A stretch of DNA of 64,000 nt from Elusimicrobiales bacterium (GTDB lineage: Bacteria > Elusimicrobiota > Elusimicrobia > Elusimicrobiales > UBA9959), in contig JAILAB010000055.1 of assembly GCA_024681855.1 (NCBI GenBank), positions 1 through 64,000 of the forward strand. Reading direction: 5' to 3'. A program made the position numbers and the translations under genes. Each line of letters opens with the position of its first letter. Position 1 is the stretch's first letter. Below the pieces are notes generated by a model, which saw only the letters and a program-made list of their open reading frames with translations, was not told the DNA's origin and did no database searches. Of this stretch, positions 53,487 through 60,268 are shown in pieces.

Positions 53487-56400
53487 TTACCTCTCAATGG
53501 CAAGCTTATAAGTTTTCTTAACGGATTTGTCATCTTTTGATTGTATGAAAACTATATATATGCCGCTTGCAGCTTCATTGCCATGGGCATTTCGTCCATC
53601 CCAGGAGGCAGATGTTCCCGGGGCATCTATTTCCCTTACCAGTTCGCCTAAGAATGTGAATATTTTTATTTTTGATCCGTTTCCAAAATCCGGCAAATTG
53701 ACGAAATTTACGAAACTATGTGCGGTGTTCGGCTTATACGGATTTGGGTAAATTCTTACTTTGTCTAAGTTTTTGCTTAGGCTTTGTTTTGGTTTTATTA
53801 TCTGGTAAGAGCCAAGATTCCATATTCTTGAAACAATTTTATAATAAGTTTGGCCATTTATTATTTCTGTTTCAGATGAGGAATCCACAGGCCTCCATTT
53901 ATTGGTTGTTGCATCGTAAAATGCAAGCCCCAGCTTCCCAATTTCATAATCTTGCAATCCTAGCGTGTTTTGTATGGCAGATGTGGAATATGCCACTGTA
54001 AGCGTAAGAGGAGCTTCTATGGAATACCTAAATACCCCGGAATCGCTATTATTGTTTACTGTATCAGTATCTATTTCTATTTTCACTCCTATTCCGGTAG
54101 AAGAAACGCTAATGTCCGCAACAGTAGCTTCAAACGGATTATCAAAGTAAGTTGACTTAGGATCTATAAGCGTTAATTTCAGCTGCATATTTGCAGATAA
54201 GCTGTAAGCTGGTATATAAAGCGTAGTTGTGCTGAATACAGTATTTATTTGCAGCGGGTCTGGTGAAGCCCTATCAACATAACTGCTTATAAATGGCACT
54301 ACTTTTACGGTATTGGTTGAAACAAGCACGCAATTGCTTTCATTTCCTGCTTCCGTATTTGTTGTGCGTACTATTACGTAATATTCTTCATTAGGGATAA
54401 GGTTGTCTTCAATAGTGGCAATATATAAAGTTGCTGGTACTGTGCTAGTCCTTAGATTATTAGGACAGCTTCCTCCATTGGGATATGTTAGAGTGGTTGT
54501 AGATATTTGGCTATTTTTATTAGCTATCATTATTTCATATACCGATTCTTCAGAATTATTGCCATGCTGCCAGTGGGCTGTAAATATATTGCTTCCTATA
54601 TCTGTATATGCTTCACATGTGTGGGTTATGTCACAAGGTTTAGGCAAGTCAGGCTGTGTCCATGTGCTAATACTGCTAGATTTGTCAGATGGAGTATCGT
54701 CTTTTATAGCTTTAACCCAAAAATAATATTTAGTATTTGACTGCAGGTTTTCTATCGTAACATCGCCTTTATCTTTTTCATCGGTTTTTCCGCACAGCTT
54801 TGGAAGCGTTGGATTATTACATGATTCTGGGAATTCATCCTTAATATTATAAAATAATATATATTTATAATCTGCATCATAATCATGCTCTGGATTATTG
54901 CCAAATGTCCCTGGCAGGTTTACCCTAACACGGTCTGTCATTGTTGATGATACTATTGTTGCTGGGTTCGGAGTGGCAGCGGCTGTAGTAAATGCAGCTA
55001 TTTCTTTCCAAGGGGTTTTTACATTAATTTGGTTTTGGGCTTGAACTTTCACATGATATGTTGTTACAGGTGATAAGCCCTCGCACACTGCTGTTATAAG
55101 GCCCGATGAGCTTTTGGTGCTGTATGAAATTTCTTCTGATGCAATATCTGTAGAGCATATAACATTAAATGCTGTGCCATCAGGATTGCTTAAAGCGTTG
55201 AAAGTTATAGTAATTAAGCTAGATTTAACATCACTGCTTTGATATTCCGGCAGTTCTGCCTCTGTAACTATTGATGTCGTAGATCCAAAAGATTCAAATA
55301 TCCCTTTGCCCTCTTCATTTATCATTGCCCCTCGTACATAATATCTTGTGTTGGGCAGTATGTTGTAATTTTCATTGCTTTCTATGATTAAATTAGTGTC
55401 ATTGGGGGCTCCTTCCGCATATTTTAAAGGATCAAAATATTGATTTTCGGAAAATTCAAGCCTGTATTTTTCAGCGTCTGATATAGAGAAAGGTGTATGG
55501 TTAACTGAGAAGCTGGAAGAATAGATGTCAGCTATGCTTTGACTGTTTATTGTTGCCGGCAAAGTGAGACCATAGCCGTCAGAATAGCCTGTTTCTTCCT
55601 TGTCTCCAAAAAAAGCAGTGGCAGATATCCAGTACTTAGTGTTTGGAGTTAATCCGGTTGCATTCTTTGTCTGTTCGCCAGAAGAAGGGCTTGGAATATT
55701 AATCGTGCTTACGGCAGTTGTAAAAGTGTCTTCTTTATACAAGTTTATTTTATAGCTGGTTGGAGGCGTTTCGGTGCCGGTAAATTTTATTGTTGCTGTT
55801 GTCTGAAATACTTTATCAAATCTTATGGATTCCGGTTTTCCTGCTGTTTTTGTCTCATAAGTTCCAAGATTTGTTATATTAGGCGTAGACTGGCTGTTAA
55901 ACGTGACCATGCGCACATAATACATTGTTGCAACTTCAAGGCCGGATACTTTTGCTGAGGATTCAGTGTTTGCTGCGGATGTCGAATGAATATGAGAAAA
56001 ATCAGAATGCGTGGACACATCCAAGCGGTATGAGCTGCAGTCTGCAGGATTCAAAGGCGTGAAATTTACTGTTATGCTTTCCCAGTCAGATGACATGCTT
56101 ATTGCGCTTGGATTATTATCTATTTTAGGCGCCAGGGTATATGTTGATATTGTATTTGAATAGCTTGTGCCGCCAAGCTGGTTGATTGCTGCAATTCTGA
56201 ACTGGTATTGTTTATTCGGTTCCAAATCAGAAATGCTGGCTATCATTGAAGTTGAAGTCATTATTCCGGTAAATGCGCTTATGCTTGCGAATCCGTCAAG
56301 TGAAGCTTCCACCCTTAAGTTTCCTCTATGAGCGCTGTTTGCCGCATTGGTCCATCGCAGGGAAACAGAGGATTCGTAAACCTTGTCATTATTTATTTTA

Positions 56401-57065
56401 AGGCTTGTTGGCGGCGTAGGAACGGTCATGGTTGACATAATAATGTCATCTCCATTCTCGTCCTTTTCAAAATTGTATATTCCAATGCTATTTTTTGCCC
56501 CCACTTTGTAATAATATACCGTATTTGGTGTTAATGCGGCTCCGCTGTATGACTGCTCTGTTGTGTCTGCATTGTTAGATAGAAAAAAGGCTTGTGAAAT
56601 CGAATAAATTAGCCTATATTCGGATGCGGCAGGCGAACCTTCGTCTTGCCAAAAAAAAGTATTGGTGTTCTCATTATATCCTTTTTTATGTATTTCCATC
56701 GCCAGTGTTGTTGTGGATATATAATCAGTTATGTCGGCTCCATCAGCTTGAATCTTAAAGTAAAATGTGGTATTTGGCTCAAGATGTTCTGTTATGGATG
56801 TTTCCGTAACGTCAATTCCAGCTGTTTTGCTATATATTGTCCCTGGAAAGCCAGCTTTGTAGTATAAAACCTGATAATTTTTTCCGCTGTCTCCTGAAAG
56901 CGCCCAATTCAGTTTAACTGTAGGAGTGGCCTGATAAGGGCTTTTGAAATCATAAAAGTTTATTGCGTCCGCATATGCGAAGGCAGCCATGGCTGCAAGC
57001 ATTGCCGGCAAAGATAAAAAAGCGATAATGAAGTTTTTGAATATTCTTTTCATTTTGTTTACCAT
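53487..57065 (-). CDS. Large secreted fibronectin type III repeat protein with C-terminal sorting-type domain
   Basis: The 1192 residues begin with a signal peptide (FIIAFLSLPAMLAAMAAFAYA) and comprise about nine fibronectin type III modules with recurring NTxYYxxxxA and LxPNTxYY motifs (for example LEPNTTFYFKIQA, LTPNTVYYYKVGA, LEPNKQYQFRIAA). A beta-sandwich region follows, then a C-terminal domain with VRIYPNPYKPNT, SASWDGRNAHGNEAASGIYIVFI and KTYKLAIER, the pattern of FlgD-Ig/type IX sorting domains. It probably sits on or outside the cell surface. Start is uncertain: ATG 57065 or ATG 57053. Confidence 0.85.
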   Translation of the reverse strand: MVNKMKRIFKNFIIAFLSLPAMLAAMAAFAYADAINFYDFKSPYQATPTVKLNWALSGDSGKNYQVLYYKAGFPGTIYSKTAGIDVTETSITEHLEPNTTFYFKIQADGADITDYISTTTLAMEIHKKGYNENTNTFFWQDEGSPAASEYRLIYSISQAFFLSNNADTTEQSYSGAALTPNTVYYYKVGAKNSIGIYNFEKDENGDDIIMSTMTVPTPPTSLKINNDKVYESSVSLRWTNAANSAHRGNLRVEASLDGFASISAFTGIMTSTSMIASISDLEPNKQYQFRIAAINQLGGTSYSNTISTYTLAPKIDNNPSAISMSSDWESITVNFTPLNPADCSSYRLDVSTHSDFSHIHSTSAANTESSAKVSGLEVATMYYVRMVTFNSQSTPNITNLGTYETKTAGKPESIRFDKVFQTTATIKFTGTETPPTSYKINLYKEDTFTTAVSTINIPSPSSGEQTKNATGLTPNTKYWISATAFFGDKEETGYSDGYGLTLPATINSQSIADIYSSSFSVNHTPFSISDAEKYRLEFSENQYFDPLKYAEGAPNDTNLIIESNENYNILPNTRYYVRGAMINEEGKGIFESFGSTTSIVTEAELPEYQSSDVKSSLITITFNALSNPDGTAFNVICSTDIASEEISYSTKSSSGLITAVCEGLSPVTTYHVKVQAQNQINVKTPWKEIAAFTTAAATPNPATIVSSTMTDRVRVNLPGTFGNNPEHDYDADYKYILFYNIKDEFPESCNNPTLPKLCGKTDEKDKGDVTIENLQSNTKYYFWVKAIKDDTPSDKSSSISTWTQPDLPKPCDITHTCEAYTDIGSNIFTAHWQHGNNSEESVYEIMIANKNSQISTTTLTYPNGGSCPNNLRTSTVPATLYIATIEDNLIPNEEYYVIVRTTNTEAGNESNCVLVSTNTVKVVPFISSYVDRASPDPLQINTVFSTTTLYIPAYSLSANMQLKLTLIDPKSTYFDNPFEATVADISVSSTGIGVKIEIDTDTVNNNSDSGVFRYSIEAPLTLTVAYSTSAIQNTLGLQDYEIGKLGLAFYDATTNKWRPVDSSSETEIINGQTYYKIVSRIWNLGSYQIIKPKQSLSKNLDKVRIYPNPYKPNTAHSFVNFVNLPDFGNGSKIKIFTFLGELVREIDAPGTSASWDGRNAHGNEAASGIYIVFIQSKDDKSVKKTYKLAIER

Positions 57066-57113
57066 AAATCAGGCATTCTGCTGCATGTAAATAAAACATT
57101 CATTTCTTATTAT

Positions 57114-57143
57114 ATTATAATTTTAGCAGCAATTTCTTGAAAA
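57114..57143 (-). promoter_or_regulatory. Candidate promoter of the FN3/PorV/transporter operon
   Basis: On the minus strand: TTTTCA (57138-57143), an 18-base spacer and a perfect TATAAT (57114-57119). The predicted start near 57107 gives a leader of about 40 nt. Confidence 0.5.
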
Positions 57144-57249
57144 ATCACAAAAAGCGAATATCGTTTCTTTAATGAAGACTGTTTTTAATAGCGCTGAAAT
57201 ATTGATGAAATTTGAATTTTTTATTAAAAACTCATTAGCATGATATTTT

Positions 57250-57279
57250 TTGAAATAACTCCTTTTTATTTATTACAAT
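57250..57279 (+). promoter_or_regulatory. Promoter of buk-ptb
   Basis: TTGAAA (57250-57255), an 18-base spacer and TACAAT (57274-57279). The start near 57286 gives a leader of about 28 nt, with GAGGTG before the ATG. Confidence 0.65.
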
Positions 57280-57280
57280 T

Positions 57281-57296
57281 TTGAAAGAGATTTCAA
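57281..57296. promoter_or_regulatory. Palindrome at the buk transcription start
   Basis: TTGAAA (57281-57286), four bases, TTTCAA (57291-57296): a perfect inverted repeat over the predicted start site. A repressor bound here would block initiation. It is short and AT-rich, so chance is possible. Confidence 0.35.
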
Positions 57297-57313
57297 TTTA
57301 TATGAGGTGAAAC

Positions 57314-58435
57314 ATGGACTATAATATCCTGGTTATCAATCCCGGATCCACTTCGGATCAGATAAGCTATTTCAGAGGGGAAAAAGAAATATTCCATAAG
57401 ACCGTAAGATATTCTCCGGAAGACCTTAAGCCTTTTGAGCATAAAAGGGCTGTGGAACAGTTTGATTTCCGCAAGACACTTATACTTAAAACAATTCAAG
57501 AAAATAATATTGATATAAATGAAGTCCATGCCTTTATAGGCCTATGCGGGCTGGTTAAGCCTGTGGAAAGCGGCGTTTATGCCGTGGATGACAATGTTAC
57601 CCGTGATCTTTATGCCGGAATTTCTGGAGATCATCCGATTAATCTTGCAGGCATACTGGCCGGATATTTCGCCAAACAGACGGGAGCTAAGGCTTTTGTG
57701 GCTGATCCGCCTGTGGCAGATGAAATGGAACCTTTTACCAAATATTCCGGCATGCCGGAAAATCCCCGCACGCCTTTATTTCACCCGCTTAATCAGAAAC
57801 GCGTGGCGCGCCATGCTGCTGCATCGGTTGGCAAACCCTATGAGGAATGCAATTTTATAATAATGCATGCAGGAGGCGGAGTTTCCGTAGGCGCGCATAA
57901 AAATGGCCGTGTCGTGGACATAAACAATGCTCTTGACGGAGAAGGCCCGTTCACGCCTCAGCGTTCCGGCACAGTGCCCGTTGGCCCGCTTGTGAAATTG
58001 TGCTATAGCGGCAAGTACACATTCCAGGAAATGTATCAGAAAGTGCGCGGGCGGGGAGGGCTTATAGCATATACAGGCACCTCTGACTGCGCTGCGATAG
58101 AGGATTATATCGCTACTGGCAATGTAAAGCCTGGCAGCGGACTTGATCCCAAAAAGGTTTCTAGGGAAGAAGCCAAAAATGTGCTTATAGGCATGGCTTA
58201 TAAAATGAGCAGGGAAATATGCGCTCTTGGAGCGATGTTCGCTGGGGAAACAATAGATGCCGTAATACTTACAGGCGGGCTTGCCCATAGCAAATTCCTG
58301 ATGAGCGAGGTAAAAAAACGTACTTCATGGCTGGCAGACCAGGTTTTAGTTTTTCCTGGAGGAGATGAGATGACTGCGCTTCGAGTTCAGGCTGAGAGGG
58401 CTCTTAATAATCCGAAAATCATAAAAAAATATTAA
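57314..58435 (+). CDS. buk: Butyrate kinase
   Basis: Converts butyryl phosphate and ADP to butyrate and ATP (or the reverse, or branched-chain analogues). The 373 residues belong to the ASKHA superfamily, with NPGSTSDQISYF near the start, MHAGGGVSVGAHKNGRVVDINNALDGEGPF and GGLIAYTGTSD, which match Buk rather than acetate kinase. The ptb gene starts 44 bp downstream. The strong GAGGTG site fits ATG 57314. Confidence 0.94.
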   Translation: MDYNILVINPGSTSDQISYFRGEKEIFHKTVRYSPEDLKPFEHKRAVEQFDFRKTLILKTIQENNIDINEVHAFIGLCGLVKPVESGVYAVDDNVTRDLYAGISGDHPINLAGILAGYFAKQTGAKAFVADPPVADEMEPFTKYSGMPENPRTPLFHPLNQKRVARHAAASVGKPYEECNFIIMHAGGGVSVGAHKNGRVVDINNALDGEGPFTPQRSGTVPVGPLVKLCYSGKYTFQEMYQKVRGRGGLIAYTGTSDCAAIEDYIATGNVKPGSGLDPKKVSREEAKNVLIGMAYKMSREICALGAMFAGETIDAVILTGGLAHSKFLMSEVKKRTSWLADQVLVFPGGDEMTALRVQAERALNNPKIIKKY

Positions 58436-58479
58436 GCTGAAGCTTTTTGCATTTCAATTTAGCAAGCAAGAGGATAAAA

Positions 58480-59418
58480 ATGTTTAAGAATTTTGATGAG
58501 CTTTATGATGCCGTGCGCGGCCAGACAAACCGCATTGTTATACCTGGCGCAAATAATATTGAGGTTCTGTCTGCCTGCCGCATGGGCCGCGATGAAGGCC
58601 TTATTTCAGGAGGAATCCTTATCGGCCCTGAGAAACAGATACGTGAACTGGCAGCTCAAGCCGGGCTCCCCCTTGAAGGATTTACGATTATAGATAAAAG
58701 CGATTATTCCGATGTGGACAAGGTTTATTCGGAAATGTGCAATCTTGCTGTCGATCTTGTAAAATCCGGCGATGGCGATTTTCTTGTTAAAGGCCTTGTT
58801 GACACAAAATGGTATATGCGTGGAATTTTGCGCAAGGAGGCCAGGGCTTTTCCTGAAGGGAATCTGTTAAGCCATTTCGCATTATTCCAAACGGAGAATT
58901 ACCATAAAATGTTTGTGATAAGCGATGTGGCAGTAGTGCCGGCCCCTACATTGGAACAAAAAGCTAAGATAATAGAAAATTCTGTAGATATTTTGCGTGC
59001 ATTGGGAATAGAAAAGCCTAAGGTTGCCGCAATCTGTCCTGTTGAAAAAGTAAGCCCTAAAATAACCAGCACCGCTGATGCGGCAGAGCTTGTTAAAATG
59101 AACAGAGAGGGTAAAATAAAGAACTGCATTGTGGAAGGCCCTTATGATGTGTATATAGCTTTCTCTAAACAGTTTGCTGAGGAAAAAGGCATTAAAGGCG
59201 CTCTGGTTCCTGGAGATTTAGACCTTGCGCTTATGCCGGAATTAAATTCAGCAAATGTAATGTATAAGGCTATATGTGTTTTTGGCAGAGGAATAAGAAA
59301 CGCTTCTATACTTACCGGTGTTAATATACCTGTAGTTTTGCCATCGCGCGCGGATTCCCCGGAAACAAAGCTTAATTCAATAGCATTGGCATGCTATCTC
59401 AAGGATAAATTCCGCTGA
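58480..59418 (+). CDS. ptb: Phosphate butyryltransferase
   Basis: Interconverts butyryl-CoA and butyryl phosphate, coupling to Buk for ATP formation. The 312 residues (start ATG 58480 after AGAGGATAA) have family features: VRGQTNRIVIPGANNIEVL, VKGLVDTKWYMRGIL, MFVISDVAVVPAPTLEQKAKIIENSV and the C-terminal VVLPSRADSPETKLNSIALA. The ORF is open to 58447, but that extension has no family match. Branched-chain acyl groups are an alternative substrate. Confidence 0.93.
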   Translation: MFKNFDELYDAVRGQTNRIVIPGANNIEVLSACRMGRDEGLISGGILIGPEKQIRELAAQAGLPLEGFTIIDKSDYSDVDKVYSEMCNLAVDLVKSGDGDFLVKGLVDTKWYMRGILRKEARAFPEGNLLSHFALFQTENYHKMFVISDVAVVPAPTLEQKAKIIENSVDILRALGIEKPKVAAICPVEKVSPKITSTADAAELVKMNREGKIKNCIVEGPYDVYIAFSKQFAEEKGIKGALVPGDLDLALMPELNSANVMYKAICVFGRGIRNASILTGVNIPVVLPSRADSPETKLNSIALACYLKDKFR

Positions 59419-59429
59419 CATATTTTATT

Positions 59430-59459
59430 GCAAGCGTTTTCCAAGCTTATGCGTTTTTT
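59430..59459 (+). terminator. Possible weak terminator after ptb
   Basis: GCAAGC (59430-59435) can pair with GCTT-A-TGC (59445-59452, one bulged base), followed by GTTTTTT. It is weaker than the others in the window. Confidence 0.4.
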
Positions 59460-59485
59460 GCTTTGCGATGTTTTTATTTGCAGTT

Positions 59486-59641
59486 ATGGCAGAAAAGAAA
59501 GATTTTAGGATAGGAATGAGCCGTTTCAAAAAAAACAGCGTGGAGGCTTATGCTGCGGCAAAAGGGCGCAATTATGCTCAAGCCCGGCGGCGGCATTGCG
59601 GCAGCCATCGCGGAAACCCTAAGAATTTCCAGATACACTAA
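59486..59641 (+). CDS. Possible small basic protein
   Basis: A 51-residue frame (MAEKKDFRIGMSRFKKNSVEAY and on, ending NFQIH), strongly basic and rich in Arg, Lys, Ala and His, lies in the 282-bp gap between ptb and the SEC-C gene. Codon choice resembles the neighbours (GCT, GGC, AAA, TAT). There is no clear ribosome-binding site, and an in-frame ATG at 59468 is an alternative start. Two facts favour coding: the frame fills the gap, and composition is protein-like. I recognise no family and it may not be translated. Confidence 0.35.
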   Translation: MAEKKDFRIGMSRFKKNSVEAYAAAKGRNYAQARRRHCGSHRGNPKNFQIH

Positions 59642-59700
59642 TTAAGGCGGAAATGCCTTATTAATGCGTCTATGATTTAAATAGAACAGAGGAGAAAATT

Positions 59701-60099
59701 ATGGCCTGGGATTTTATAAAAAAGATTACTGGGAAAGAAGAAGACAAAAAAACTGAGGCAGCTAAGCTGGAAGGAAAATCTGACAAGCCTGTTTCAGAAA
59801 AAACTGATGAGGAGCTGGAGGCCGAGATAAACGCAATCTCTCCGGACATACTGAAGCAGGCAAAAGAACCTGCTCAGAAAGCAATGATAATCCGTATTTA
59901 CCGCCGCCTGCTTGAAGCCGGAATTGACGTAAATGATGACAAGGCTGTAAAGAAGTGGGTTATGAAGCATCCGGAAATAATAAGAGGCGGAGATGTCATC
60001 CAAGTTAAGACGGTTCATAGAGAGCAGCCGAAAATCGGAAGAAATGATCCATGTCCTTGCGGTTCAGGTAAAAAATATAAGAAATGCTGCGGGAAATAA
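59701..60099 (+). CDS. SEC-C motif protein
   Basis: The 132 residues have a charged N-terminal region of Lys/Glu helices, a short helical segment ([24 protein letters not shown]) and a C-terminal SEC-C zinc motif ([16 protein letters not shown]), like that at the end of SecA, with the C-x-C and CC ligands. Free-standing SEC-C proteins may bind SecB, ribosomes or nucleic acid; the role here is unknown. AGAGGAGA precedes the ATG. A terminator follows. Confidence 0.85.
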   Translation: MAWDFIKKITGKEEDKKTEAAKLEGKSDKPVSEKTDEELEAEINAISPDILKQAKEPAQKAMIIRIYRRLLEAGIDVNDDKAVKKWVMKHPEIIRGGDVIQVKTVHREQPKIGRNDPCPCGSGKKYKKCCGK

Positions 60100-60130
60100 C
60101 AATATACTAAAACTAAACTAATTTATGGAC

Positions 60131-60159
60131 AGAGGCTTCTTGAAGGAAGCCTCTTTTTT
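60131..60159 (+). terminator. Intrinsic terminator after the SEC-C gene
   Basis: AGAGGCTTC (60131-60139) pairs with GAAGCCTCT (60146-60154), a 9-bp stem with a 6-base loop, followed by a run of T. Confidence 0.9.
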
Positions 60160-60164
60160 ATTGC

Positions 60165-60194
60165 CCGAAAGGCCTATGCTTTGTGGCCTTTTGG
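60165..60194. promoter_or_regulatory. Second hairpin upstream of the kinase promoter
   Basis: CCGAAAGGCC (60165-60174) pairs with GGCCTTTTGG (60185-60194) over 10 bp including one G-U, with a 10-base loop. It is placed between the terminator and the kinase -35. It could be a back-up terminator or an operator. Confidence 0.45.
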
Positions 60195-60197
60195 CCC

Positions 60198-60226
60198 TTG
60201 ATTTTTAATCTTAATCTAAATATTAT
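60198..60226 (+). promoter_or_regulatory. Promoter of the TPR-kinase gene
   Basis: TTGATT (60198-60203), exactly 17 bases, then TATTAT (60221-60226). The start near 60233 gives a leader of about 36 nt; GCGAGGCG lies before the ATG. Confidence 0.6.
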
Positions 60227-60268
60227 ATAAATATAGCACTCTAATTTTGCATTGAATGCGAGGCGACT

